A DNA stretch of 64,000 bases from Agelas oroides (taxonomy: Eukaryota > Porifera > Demospongiae > Agelasida > Agelasidae). Made by a program: the position numbers and the translations under genes. Of the stretch, positions 43,786 to 55,235 are shown piece after piece. The stretch spans positions 5,784,928-5,848,927 of the forward strand of contig OX422185.1 of assembly GCA_949130485.1 (NCBI GenBank), read 5' to 3'. The notes below the pieces were generated by a model that saw only the letters and a list, made by a program, of their open reading frames with translations, had not been told where the DNA came from and searched no databases. The number at the start of each line of letters is the position of its first letter. Positions within the stretch are counted from its first letter, which is position 1.

Positions 43786-44829
43786 CTACATGTATCGGTC
43801 GGGAGGATGTGCAACTCGAGTCGAACGGCGTAGTGGTACAGCTGCAGAGCCTGTTGTCTCAATTACAGAGGAATGGTCAGAGCAGGCAATTGCTGTAGGG
43901 AGACAATCATCCTCAGTAGTAATCGGGCTGGACAAGGATTGAGAGTGTTGCCTGCGAAGATTGTCAACATGACGCATAACAATCCTACCATCTTCTAGCT
44001 CAATATCATAAGTCAGCGGTCCCCGTATCTTAACAACTGTTCCGGGTAACCAAGTTGATCTCGAGGGTAGATCTTGAACATAAACAGCATCATCAATTTG
44101 AAACTGACGAACTGGAGTGGATTTGTCATGGTTAAACTTCTGCTTGGTTTGTTTCAAATGCACAGTGGTGCCCAATTGGGGTTTTAATAGATCCAAACGT
44201 GAACGCGGCTTGTGTTGCATTAGAAGCTCTGCTGTAGGGATTCCTGTAGTGGCGTGAGGTGTCATACGGTAACGAAACAAGAATTTGGATAACTGAGTGT
44301 CCATATCCACGGTTGGTTCTTTCTTCAATGCCTGTTTAAATGTCTGGACTGCTCTTTCGGCTAGTCCGTTACCAGCTGGATGGTAGGGTGCGGTTGTGAT
44401 GTGACGAATACCATTCTCTTTAACGAAAGTCTTAAACTCAATACTCGTGAATGCTGGTCCATTATCAGAGACAAGAACCTCTGGCAATCCGTGTGTGGCG
44501 AATATACTTCGGAGTGCCTTTGTGGTGGCTGCAGATGTTGTGGATGGCACCACAACGACTTCGAGCCACTTAGAATGCGCATCTATAACCACCAGAAACA
44601 ACTTTCCGAGGAAGGGGCCTGCATGGTCAACATGGACTCGGGTCCATGGCCTTCCTGGCCACTCCCATGGATGCAAAGGAGCTACCGTAGGTGCTCCCCT
44701 GGTACGTTGACATTGGTCACATGACTTTACCCTCCCTTCCAGATCCTTATCAATGCTAGGCCACCAGACGAATGATCTTGTGAGTTGTTTCATTCTGGTC
44801 ATCCCTGGCCATGGGTGACCTTCGTGCAA
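43786..44829 (-). CDS. Ty3/gypsy-type integrase (polyprotein C-terminal part)
   Basis: A 347-residue minus-strand frame. It contains the end of the zinc-binding N-domain (CDQCQRTRG), then the rve catalytic core with the DDE residues in VHVDHAGPF, VSDNGPAF and GNGLAERAVQ, then a C-terminal chromatin/DNA-binding region (LPSRSTWLPGTVVKIRGPLTYDIE). This is the standard Ty3/gypsy order. The start lies in frame after a break from the RNase H part, so the polyprotein is interrupted at about 44830-44850. Confidence 0.85.
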   Translation of the reverse strand: MHEGHPWPGMTRMKQLTRSFVWWPSIDKDLEGRVKSCDQCQRTRGAPTVAPLHPWEWPGRPWTRVHVDHAGPFLGKLFLVVIDAHSKWLEVVVVPSTTSAATTKALRSIFATHGLPEVLVSDNGPAFTSIEFKTFVKENGIRHITTAPYHPAGNGLAERAVQTFKQALKKEPTVDMDTQLSKFLFRYRMTPHATTGIPTAELLMQHKPRSRLDLLKPQLGTTVHLKQTKQKFNHDKSTPVRQFQIDDAVYVQDLPSRSTWLPGTVVKIRGPLTYDIELEDGRIVMRHVDNLRRQHSQSLSSPITTEDDCLPTAIACSDHSSVIETTGSAAVPLRRSTRVAHPPDRYM

Positions 44830-44847
44830 CTCATCAATGACCTTGCC

Positions 44848-45460
44848 TCAACCTTGTGGTGGGACAATGACTCTATTCCCCCACAAGAGACATCCGTCTT
44901 GCACACTGAGCTCGTCCTTCCTCCTTGCATAGGGTTGCAACACATCATCTGTCGGATCTTCCCAACCCTTCTGCACCTTCTGAAGTACTGTGGAGAGGAC
45001 CTGGTCACACGAAGTCCAAGTACGAATGTGTGACGCTGTTACTGGAGTTCCTTCCAGTGTGTCCATGAACAAAATTGTGTCACCTAGTACTGGTACTTGG
45101 GCAGGAGCTTCTGGTAGAGGCAGTCTGCTGAGTAGATCGGCATTGGCATGGTCTGATCCTGGACGGTAGGCCATACTGTAGTCATAGGCACTGAGGAGAT
45201 GTGCCCAGCGTTGAATGCGAGCTGATGCCAGTTGAGGAACAGGTCTGTCTTCACTGAAAAGATGCTTGAGCGGCTTGTGGTCTGAGTTGATCACGAATCG
45301 TCGGCCATAAAGGTATTGGTGAAAACGTTTCACGCCGAATACAACTGCGAGACCTTCTTTTTCGAGTTGTGCATAGCTCTTTTCTGCTGAGGTCAAGGAT
45401 CGAGATGCACAAGGAGACGAGGCTTCTCTCCCATCTGAGGAGCAAGCTCCCAACCCGGCC
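44848..45460 (-). pseudogene. Ty3/gypsy RNase H region, 5'-truncated
   Basis: Minus-strand frame with RNase H signatures: ASRSLTSAEKSYAQLEKEGLAVV, FGVKRFHQYLYGRRFVINSDHKPL, ARIQRWAHLLSAYDYSMAYRPGSDHANADLLSRLPL. Both the upstream RT domain and a clean junction to the integrase are missing. Just beyond 45460 the element turns over and its protease lies on the other strand. Confidence 0.8.
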
Positions 45461-45985
45461 CAAGAGTACCCGGAGTACTTATACCGAGTCAGTGACCAAG
45501 GCCCAGCCGCTTACCGTGACAATGCTTCTCAACGCAATCGAAGTCGAAATGGAAGTTGACACTGGTGCATCCGCGACTATTATGAGCGAAGCTACGTACA
45601 GAGGATTGTGGCCCAAGCCGAAGGCGCCACTACTGCAGCCGACTCAGGTCAGACTCCAAACGTACACGGGTGAACCACTGACAGTAGTAGGAGCAATTAC
45701 CGTAAACGTCCAGTATCACGAGCAGTCCGCCACCCTGTCGCTGGTGGTAGTGCGAGGCTCCGGCCCAACGTTCCTAGGGAGAGATTGGCTACAAAAGATT
45801 ACTCTTGACTGGAAGGGCATACACCAAGTGCAGGCAGATCCAACAACCATGCTCAATGATGTACTCAACCGCCACGCCAACGTGTTCAAGCCAGATTTGG
45901 GTTTGGTGAGGGACACCACTGCAACAATTTACGTTGACCCCACAGTTCCGCCCGTCTTTTGCCGCCCTCGCCCAGTGCCATATGG
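45460..45985 (+). pseudogene. Ty3/gypsy protease and RT start, inverted relative to the rest
   Basis: Plus-strand frame with a retropepsin motif (EVDTGASATIMSE) and flap/C-terminal parts (TFLGRDWLQKI), then the linker and first strand of RT (HANVFKPDLG, RPRPVPYG) before being cut by the inverted repeat at 45984. Protease and RNase H/integrase are head-to-head on opposite strands, so the element has been rearranged by inversion and the RT core is lost. Confidence 0.8.
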
Positions 45986-46497
45986 GGCGCACTAAGTTCA
46001 CAACATCTGGTGCCCATGACGTAATTTCAATTACATCACCACAGAAGAATGACCTTTGTACTGAAGAGCTACGAGATAGAGCCAAGGCACTCATGGCACT
46101 GGACGAGGTCAGTCTACCACTTAGAAAAGCTAGATTCGGTTAGTTAGAGAAAGGGGACTCTGGAGCTGACTCTGGCATATAAATTTTATTTCACCTTGGG
46201 AGGCTGTTCTAGTCTTGGATGAAAGTCCATAAACCCTTGGAAACTGTCTCAACCAACAGAAGTGGGATCTGCATTGGACACTTGAGGGTTATTAAGCATT
46301 TAAAAGCCTCACGTCCGTGCCTCCACCTCCAACTTTGTTGCTTGTTGTTGAAGTAATTTGTGATGTGAGTTGCAGACCACCTTGAATGTCGCATAGTTTT
46401 CATACTATATTATGAGTACAAGGGCAATGTCCCAGATACAGCACTTTTGATGTAGCAAAGGTAAATGCCACAGTTGATCTGAAATCTTTTAGGTATA

Positions 46498-47040
46498 GAG
46501 GCGTTAATCGATACTCGGACACTTAAGAAATGTTTCGCTCTTGTTGCGCGCACAGATATCCAGCAGACATAGAACTGTAGGATAGGTGCGCTAATGGTTA
46601 ATAATCAACATACCTGAAATTCAACTCCAAACAGTCTTCTACCCGGGATTCAGCAAACGAAACATTACATCCATTCAAGCACCTATTCTCGGAAAAAAGA
46701 TTCTACTAGTGGACAAGTCTGATAACCATGTATTATATTGTCGCTAGCCAAATATTGTAACTGCTGCAGCATGGTATGGGCTCGTATGCAAAGCCAATGG
46801 AAGGGCAAGAACTATTGTCTTTCCTTTCTGGAGGAGGCGGAAAAAAGTTATTCGTTGTTTTACAATGTATTTTCGGACGTGATTTTCTATCCCCGCGTAC
46901 TACAATAGTCTCGGGTATCGAAATCTATCCCAGCGCCTGCATATCTTGTTGCTCTGATGATCTGTCACTATTGTTACCGCGCTTAGATCTTTGAAGTCTG
47001 GGATCCGAGAATGTATAGTCCGAGAATAAATTTTCACCTC
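46498..47040. mobile_element. TA-inserted MITE (543 bp) with TCGGAC-type ends
   Basis: Ends (ta)gaggcgttaatcgatactcg and the complement of ...cgagaataaattttcacctc(ta) pair over about 27 bp with mismatches and are bounded by TA. The word 'tcggacac' near its left end is also near the ends of the foldback elements at 34821 and 37047, hinting at a common ancestry. No coding capacity was recognised. Confidence 0.55.
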
Positions 47041-47632
47041 TAGTTGGCCCAAGTGGCATAATTATTGTTCAAAACCAGTTCTAACAAAATACCTTCTCTG
47101 ACAGTGTCAAGTTTTTGTAGAACACCTACAAGTCTGAAGTTTAGGTTGTTTTCACTGTATGCAAGCCCACACATCCAGTGCCTCTGATGCAACTATAGCT
47201 TAGTATGCCAAATGTGATGTAAAATAGTTCTGTGATCCAGATGTATCCAATTATGAAGGCCTTAGAATTTGTTTCCACTCCCTTTGTTTTTATTCTGTAT
47301 GGTTAATGTGTGGGAGAAGGGCTGGTAATGAGGATCACCCTGTTAGGATAATGTTTGGTGTTCATTATTTCTGCAGCTGCTTTGTATGGAGAGTATGCAG
47401 GCTACGTCTGACAGTTCAAGATCAGAATTCTTAATTTGTGCGGCTTAGCAATAAAACACCCGAATAGTTCTGTCGATTATGCTCCCTTTAATTTTATGAA
47501 GAGTTGGTGTAGCCCTGCTCTCAGACTGCATTTTATTTCTTGCAGTATGGAAAGCTGAACAGGGGCCTGGCAACAAGGCTACAGTTTTGTGTATCATATG
47601 ATCTTAGGGAAAAACGTCTCAACATAGGTGCT
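47041..47632. other. No gene recognised
   Basis: Interior of the 2.2-kb inverted-repeat element to the right of its MITE. A stretch near 47565 (ggcctggcaacaaggcta) resembles one end of the short hairpin family. Confidence 0.3.
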
Positions 47633-47753
47633 CGTGTGTGTGTGCATGTGTGTGTACGTGCATGTGTGTTGTGCATGTGTGTGTGTGCATGTGTGTGTAC
47701 ATGCATGTGTGTTGTGCGCGTGTGTGTGTGTGGGGGGGGGGGGGGAGGGGGAG
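47633..47753. repeat. GT/TGCA microsatellite followed by G tract
   Basis: Alternating gtgt/tgcatg over about 95 bp and then a run of 15 or more G at 47730-47745. Cys- and Val-rich (plus) or His- and Thr-rich (minus) frames here are repeat artefacts. Confidence 0.9.
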
Positions 47754-48204
47754 GTCTTCCACATCACGCATTGCCTTGTATGTGAACTTGAATGAAGCTG
47801 TTGCATGCACTTGTCAGAATCACCTGAGGTTCCACTTATATAATTTCTAGTGTTAGCTATGTATGCCTCCCTCAGCAGTATATAGCTCACTTGCAGATAG
47901 CTCCAGATGGTGTATTCATAAAAGCATACCAGGCTGATGTCAGCATGGACTTTCATCCAAGACTAGAACAGCCTCCCAAGGTGAAATTTATGCCAGAGTC
48001 AGCTCCAGAGTCCCCTTTCTCTAACTAAAAAATAAACAACCGAATCTAGCTTTTAGTGGTAGACTGACCTCGTCCAGTGGACTTGGCAAGTTTATGCTCT
48101 ATCTCGTAGCTCTTCGGTACAAAGGTCATTCTTCTGTGGTGATGTAATTGCAATTACATCATGGGCACCAGATGTTGTGAACTTAGTGCGCCCCATAATC
48201 GGTT

Positions 48205-49762
48205 ATGGTGCGATAACCTGTCCCGAGGGTAATTTAGACAGCATGCGCAAAACAGCTGGATCCAGTCTTTAATGTGCCTGAGTAGTGGGTGGGCAGGCTT
48301 ATTTTTAAGAAAAGTGCCTGACTGGAATACGTCCATCCCTTCCTTGAGCAGTATTGCATTAGGAACAAGACCCAACCAGTAAGGTTCTCTCTAGAATTTT
48401 GAGTTTGGAGAGTGCTGGTGGGGACTCAGAACCTTTCGAGAACCTTAACTTTATTATTCGTATCACAGAAGTACACTAAGATATTGGAATAGTTTACGGA
48501 AATTGAATGGCTCCCGAGTGTAGGCTTCTTAGCTTTGTCATCGTTATTCTGACCGTTAGTCTTTTCTGTATAGCTTTGTTTTAGTGAAGTAGGTATGTCT
48601 GAATTTCGGAAGGGATACCACTGAGACCAAGAGCTGCGTGTTTCTGAGAGCAGAAGACAGAAGTAAAGCTAAAGTCATTAATTCCGATGACCGATTGTCT
48701 TTGGTGGTTTGTACAGAACACTCGCCAGCCTTGGAACCAAGATCTGATGGCTTTTCTGTGTACAGGAGTTGAAATTGTCATAACCAGGTGGCATTTGTGC
48801 TGTTAATGCTGTGCTGAGGAAGCCTTAATGTTAAAAGTTAAGGACCACCCAACTAAGCCCCAAATTTTACCTATTTTCCATTATATAGCAGCCTAGCCTC
48901 ATACCCAGGCCACGAGGCCTGGGTACGAGGCTAATAGCAGCCCTGAAAAGGATTGCTGTTTCATGCCACCTGGTGTCTGTTAGACCATGACCTGTAGTAA
49001 TAGTGGCTACAGTGGCTTTGCCCTCAAGCTACGTCTTAATTTCCTCATTTTACTGTATTTATTGCTACAAATGGTTTGTTACACAAGCTCAGCTGCTGTT
49101 AATTAGTTGCCATGACAACAAATTGTTTTCATTTACAGAATTGGGAAGGATCGTTGTTGTCATTGTTACAAAACCCCATGTTTATACTGCCATGGGTTCA
49201 TGAGAAATTTACCGTTAAAATTACCATGTCAAAAGTTGATGGATGTATAAATTATATGTAGATAGGCTGCCGTAATTAACTTAACTGTTCTGAGGAGGGG
49301 GGGCTTTAAAGCATTTAAAATTCAAAATTTTGGATTGTATGTCCTCCGAGCTTGAGCACTCTGAGAGGTAAAATCATGTTTCTGGACATTTATTTTCTAC
49401 TTATATTTTCCATAAATATTTCAGAGGTATGTGTATAGTCCTTACAAGAATCTTATACTCTGAACATTTTACAAGATTTGGAAACACAATCTGTTATAAT
49501 TGACGAGCTCAACAAGATTCACAAAGGTAATCTGTGCTTCTTTGCTCCTTTGTAACAATCTGAGCCTTAAGAGCCTTAACCACGTTTGTACTGCAATTAG
49601 CCAAGAATTGTTGTTGTTTTTTGGGTGGGGGGGGGGGGGGGGGGTGGGGGGGGGGGGGAGGGGGCTAGAGTGTTTGGGAAGAAGCACCCTTTCTCCCCAC
49701 TCCAGTAGATTGAACCCTGCTATTCATTTCAAGATTCCAAGCTTTCACCAATTTTCTTACAG
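48205..49762 (+). repeat. Duplicated upstream flank of NB-ARC gene copy B
   Basis: Pairs with 871-2327. It carries one extra hairpin element (48894-48933) and a longer, interrupted G tract (49623-49664). The missing 5' exon(s) of the NB-ARC gene probably lie within or upstream of it. Confidence 0.85.
48894..48933. mobile_element. Short hairpin element (40 bp), member 3, with empty site
   Basis: TAGCCTCATACCCAGGCC at the left pairs with GGCCTGGGTACGAGGCTA at the right. It is flanked by the perfect 9-bp repeat atagcagcc (48885-48893, 48934-48942). The duplicated copy near 1579 reads ttatatagcagccctgaaaa with a single atagcagcc and no element, proving insertion with a 9-bp duplication. Confidence 0.95.
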
Positions 49763-52430
49763 GAGAGCAGTTTTGCAGAAATGGAGAGAGAAATATGGTC
49801 CAAGAGCTACCTACAGAAACATAGCCAAAATGTTTTATGACGCTGGAAAACGAAGCTTAGTAGATTCTGTGTGTGAAGTTGTGACTCATATTCATGTAAC
49901 TGGCATTTCACAAATTCCTTATTCACCACCACAAAGACTATGGCTATTCGCAACTTCTCAGGCCTGCAAGTATTGTGTGCTTTGCGTTATTGTTGCTGTA
50001 GCCAGTGTACTATTGGCTTTCTATACAAGTCAAAATGATATCCCCTTAGATCAAGACTATTTTCCATTTCCATCAACAACTACAAACATGAAAGATGACA
50101 ACACTTTTCAAACTGAACTTGGAAGGCTTCTATATCGTCACAAAGCTGGAGAAGTTGCTCCAAATAACTTACCACACTTTCCAGGCCCATTTGTAGGCAG
50201 GGATGATGATGTGAATGGTATCACCCATCTCTTGCTTCATTCTATTGTAAAGTCAGTGCACATATTTGGCCTTCCTGCAGTAGGTAAGTCAACACTAGCA
50301 ATTCATGCTGGATATGAGATGGCAAGTCGTGGGGTTGCTGTGCGATACATTAATGTGGATGAAACACATGTTTTCAAAAGCTATGATGAATCTAAACCCT
50401 CCGACTCCACCATAATTGAGCATGATGATCAGAAGCCTGTACAAGCGTTAGCTATTTCCAAAGCTTTTAGTGGCATTGCACTACCCTGGTATTCAAAGAT
50501 TGAGAAAAAGTTTGTTTCAACCACAGCACAGGGTTTAATTGAGTGGGCCAAAGGACTTTCAAATAGCACACTTCTCATTCTAGACAACTGTGATTCACTA
50601 CTGCAAGGAAAGGAAGGAAGAAACAATGACTTTATAAGAGTTCTGGATGCTCTCAGCAAAGCTTCACCTTACCTGTGCACTGTAACAACCAGCCGTCTAA
50701 AGGTGAAATTGTTGGATGCCAAACCATACAACCTCAAGCCTCTTGATAATGAATCTGCCGTTGAATTATTACATTTGGTCTCTCCTGTTATGACACAAAA
50801 CAATAGTAGAATTATCAATGAACTGCTTGATGGTATCCCATTAGCACTCAAGATAGTTGGAAGCCTTATCAGTGAAATACGACCACCAAATTTGATCATC
50901 AGAGAACTTCAACACAACCTTATAGAGACATTGACCCCTGAAGATGTCCGTCCAGACACACAAAAGATGCGTCCTGTTCTGAAACTCTCATTCAACTATT
51001 TACACAGTGACACTGAAGAATGCGCTCTCTACCTGAGCCATTTCCCAGGATCATTCAGTGAAGATGCAGCACTCCATATCCTCAATAATTGCACCAACAG
51101 TGCTCCAATAAAGTGTCTAAGAAACCTTACCGACGCATCCCTGCTTGACCCATACTCCTATGCTGATCAAAGTCGGTACCAGTTTCACAGAGTTATCAAG
51201 GAGTATCTCATTGATGTTGAATCCCATTCTCTTCCAACCACTGTAACTTCAATGAATGCTTTATTCAATTCGAGCTTTGTTGTACATTATACTCAAACAC
51301 TTTTTAAATTTGTCAGCACTTACAATCAACTACCACATGATGAAGAAAACATTGGTAGATTTGAGTATGAGAGCCACAATTTTGAATGTCTCTTTGAGAA
51401 AGTGTATGTCTTTAATCTATGGACAGTGACATCTGTTGTCGACATTACTCGTGCACTAACTTGTAATTTGATGTTGGAAACATTCACTAAAAGAGAATTA
51501 TTGAAAGTGGGACAGCAAATTCTTCAAATGTTTGAAGACAGAATGGATGCAGTATCAAAAGAAATTGGTACACTGGAGACCTTAGATGTGTATCATGGTC
51601 TACTGCTTGTATTAAAGAAGTGGATACATTCATTTTTAGACACTGGATGTGAAACACTGTGTGGGGAAACCTTCCAAGATTATGAAATCAGGGTTGAAAT
51701 CATAGATAGACAACTGGCTAAGAATAATTACAGTGCCTATGAATACTATAGGAAACTCCAATTTCCACTTCTTGACGAATCAGCTACACGCCACTTTTGC
51801 TCAGTGTACTGTTTGTTTAACATTTATAGTTATGCCATATGGGTTAGCACTGCTACCATGGTGATAGAAACTGTGATGTCAAGCATAGAAAGGAGAGTTG
51901 TATTCAAAAGGTCACTGTATTCTACACGTTGTATATGCATTTTGATATTGCAGCTGGCATCAGTGGTTGGTTGTAACATTGCTATAGTCTACGATGTTTC
52001 AGCTTCAGTTATTTTTGCACTGTATACAGTCAACTCTCTTTACTTAAGGCGTGGTGGTTTTCCTACAATAAGAATGATGATTAATCATGAGAATCTTATA
52101 ATATGCCTAACTATTCTGTATTATATTGTTTTGTGGGTCTTACTAATTTGTGCATTTGGAAAACACAGCATAGCTGTGACAAACTTTTTCTTCTTTTGTA
52201 CTGTCCTTTCTGGCTTTGGAAACCTGTACAGTACTAGTTTTGGAGCCAGCATACTTCATATATCAAGCTTAATATTTGTTTTTAATACATACATTTATGA
52301 ATTTGAAACTTTGTTTTATGTTACTTCATGTGTGCTTCCATTTGTGTATCTTCAAGAATATGGCTTTTTTGAAGGATATGGCATTTTTCCCATTACTAGT
52401 CCTGTATGTTTGATATTTTTTATGTACTAG
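49763..52430 (+). CDS. Death / membrane / NB-ARC / polytopic membrane protein, copy B
   Basis: Terminal exon of about 888 residues after the acceptor ttttcttacag. The open frame extends upstream to 49500, but that part crosses the intron and its G tract. Order: Death-domain second half (WREKYGPRATYR ... VDSVCEVV); membrane segment near nt 49975-50025; NB-ARC with GPFVGRDDDV, P-loop GLPAVGKST (nt about 50270), Walker B LLILDNCD, TTSR, GIPLALKIVGS and winged helix (LKLSFNYLHSDTEECALYLSHFPG); YQFHRVIKEYL where MHD is expected; an alpha-helical region; then roughly six hydrophobic segments between nt 51800 and 52420. NB-ARC domains are usually in soluble proteins with WD40, TPR or LRR tails. Here the sensor position is taken by membrane segments. 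The first half of the Death domain must come from an upstream exon. Well conserved with copy A, and full-length. Confidence 0.85.
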
Positions 52431-53539
52431 TGCGTTTTTCAATTTTGTATGTGTTTCGTTACATGTGTAGGAAAATGTTGGTTGCACATTGTATGTAGCA
52501 ATATTATTTAGGCCACAGCTGTAACTTGCAAGTAACAATCTTTAAGTTTGTGTTTTTAATTTTCTTTCATTGCCTCTTATAATTACAATCAAATTGTATG
52601 ATTGTTATACCTCCAAGGAACTTTGACACACATTTCCACATATCATTGCTGGAACCAGCTCCATGGGAGAAAAGCCTCTTTGTACCCCTTTCAATCACCT
52701 AAAGTTAAACAGTTCTTTAGGGTTCTTCCCTGTTTATGTGATGAATGTAGGAATATATTCTTGCATTGCTACAACAATAGCAGGGTTTGATCATAGGATC
52801 AAGTGTACTCTTTGTTAATGGTGAGTTCATGTGGATAATTAAGACTGCCACTTCAGACAAATCAAGCTATATACATGGCAGAGATTTTTGATTGTCCAAG
52901 TTTAGTAGAGTAGTGCAACATAGGTTTACTCTGGTTCTAGGAATCAAAGATCACAGTTGCAGGATACAGTCTTTCCAGTAGCTGCCTATATACATATTCA
53001 AAGTATCGACATGACTATGGTACCTACAAGCAGTGAGCATGATCACTCTTCCAAGCAGGAGCTGACCTATTAACCCAACTTTCACCAGCTTATGTGCTAC
53101 CGTCTCAAGCAACCGAGTAAGACACTAACCTGTATCTACACTACAAATGGCAGTTGTTGAACTGGCTGTATTGCACTTGCTGCAGAAAATTAATTGTTAT
53201 TTACATAGTCAAAAAAGACAAGATGTAGCAAGAGAGGTAGGAGGCCATGTCAGAAAGCTTCTATATAATGCATGTACCAGCAGGAAAAGCTTGTTATAGG
53301 GCATAAAAAGGTCAGTCCAGTAGTCCATTCCAGTAGTCCAGTCCAGTAGTCCAGTCCAGTGATTATAGACAGCCCAACCATGCCAAGGGTCTTGGAACAA
53401 GATTATAGCTGACTGCACACACAGCATCACAGGCTAAGTCTGTCCTCCTGCTGTTGACCATGAACACACTTGCTTGGCTTGCCATGCATAGTCCTTATTA
53501 CACAAAATGCTAAATACAGAGCTATATATCTATGCTATA
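52431..53539. other. Intergenic, no gene seen
   Basis: 3' flank of the NB-ARC gene. Contains a short tandem stretch of ccagtagtccagt words at 53310-53362 and no recognised exon. Confidence 0.35.
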
Positions 53540-53591
53540 TAGCCTTGTACTCACGACTTTCCCCCTCCCAAGAGGCTTGGGTACGGAGCTA
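53540..53591. mobile_element. Possible degenerate short hairpin element (52 bp)
   Basis: TAGCCTTGTACTC at the left and GGGTACGGAGCTA at the right resemble the ends of the hairpin family. Nearby flanks tctatgcta and ttcatgcta could be a mutated 9-bp duplication. The stem is poor, so this is tentative. Confidence 0.35.
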
Positions 53592-55235
53592 TTCATGCTA
53601 GAACCTTCAAACAAGTTGGACACAGGTTGCCTTCTCTTGTATATATGGTTACTTCTACTTTCCCACCAATGTATCTGTACCACAAGTAAGTAGACATAGT
53701 CACTCCTTACCTTTAATACATGAACCTCCACGAAGCACTTACAGCACACTCCATCAATTCCTTGAATCACTTGTTGCACCCCTGTTTTTGTAAATCGTAA
53801 CTGGGTACACACCCGTATTAGCTTACCAGCTATTTGTGTATCCTTGCATTATTAATGCAAAAGTTTTATAGAAAAACACAAAAAAAAAACACTGTACTCA
53901 GCACTGCTCACTCCACTGTGAGCCTTCTACATAAAAGACAATCCATATCAGCAGCAATAAAATTTCACAACATAATTTACTCCAACATACCATACAGACA
54001 CAGCTCATGCACTCAACAGTTTCTGCATTCAAGACAGACCATATCTGCCGTGCTCAGTATAGCAACTATATTGCAGCCACCCACAACATAACTCACTCCC
54101 CTACACATCAACATGCACTCCACACCCAGCACTACCCACCCCACTGCCTTCCACAACCCTCCTATGCACACAACTAATAACAAACACAAAGCATTTTTGG
54201 CAAAATGGCACAAGATGTAGGGATGGTGTGAAATTGTTGTGGTGTCATTCCCATCTAGTTTGGTTGGTTTTTTGAGGGTGCACAAGAAATTGTAAAACTC
54301 CATACATTTACAAAGAGTGTGTGCAGAAAGTGTGGTGGTGTGCAACTTTGAAACTATGGAAATATGCCTTCTTTCTTGCTGAGGCTGTGAGAGTTGTACA
54401 TGTGAGGGTTGTACAAACACCATACATTGTCATACCAAGTGAACATTTTCTCAATATGATATAGCTGTTGACAACTGTACTCCAACTGTGCATAGCAATA
54501 CCTGCAGATCCCTACAACAATAATAGCTACATGCAGCTTTTCTAAACCTTGGGGGCATGCCCTGATGCTTAATCGTAATGATTGTTATTCTATAGGCATG
54601 AAGAAGTGGGAAGCTCTGCCATTGGTACAGAGTATAGATGGTATACATACACATCACAGTTAGCTGTGTATCAGGAAATAAATGCATGCTTAGTTGATTG
54701 CAATTAACTTTTTAAAAATAGCTGCTAAAGGATCAAAGTTCAAATTAAGGGTTCAAATCAGGCATATATGGCTCATGAACTTATGGCTTCATGGTTTATA
54801 TAGGTATTAAATTTAGCTGCAAATGTTTAAAGTTGAATTCATAGTGCAAAGTAGTTGCCATTGGTCCGCTTGAACCATTATGCAGCAACAAAGAATGCAC
54901 AGCTAGATGATCAAAACTTGCAATTTGCATGGTTTAGACAAGTGCGTTTGATTCCCGATGTGGTGGTGAGTGAGGAAGAATTGACCATGAAGACAGTACG
55001 ACATATTGAATGGATAATGTGGGGGGAGAAGTGTGGCAGGGAGGGAGATACATAGGAAAAGAAAGTGAAGGAAAAGGAGAGAGAAAGAGAGAGGGGAGGA
55101 GAAAGATGGGAAGAAGGAACACAAGGATTGAGGGAGGAAGGAGGCTATCTACCATCAGCTATTGGAAAGTTACACAGTGCAGAAAGTACTCCTCTGTACA
55201 TCACACAGGTGTGTCCACTTTCAGTCTTTTCCTGC
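53592..55235. other. No gene recognised; partial foldback arm at 54199-54282
   Basis: 54199-54282 matches one arm of the foldback element at 24866-25938 (ggcaaaatggcacaagatgt, then tttggttggttttttgaggg) with changes. Its second arm was not found. A GA-rich stretch lies at 55015-55140. Other open frames show no motif. Confidence 0.4.

Larger units (their letters stand above)
45984..48197. mobile_element. 2.2-kb inverted-repeat element with ~250-bp arms
   Basis: 45984-46233 and 47946-48197 are reverse complements with moderate divergence and small indels, starting ggggcgcactaagttcac. The left arm encodes DLCTEELRDRAKALMALDE in a short open frame, with a diverged match in the right arm. The interior holds a MITE (46498-47040), a GT microsatellite and otherwise unrecognised sequence. 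It separates the Ty3/gypsy fragment from the duplicated NB-ARC flank. It could be a DNA transposon or a rearrangement product. Confidence 0.6.

Noticed and set aside
47594-47956. His/Thr-rich and Cys/Val-rich frames as metal-binding proteins
   Set aside because: They are translations of a GT microsatellite.
49500-49762. N-terminal extension of the NB-ARC frame
   Set aside because: It crosses a poly-G tract (poly-Gly in translation) and the splice acceptor at 49761-49762, so it is intron sequence.
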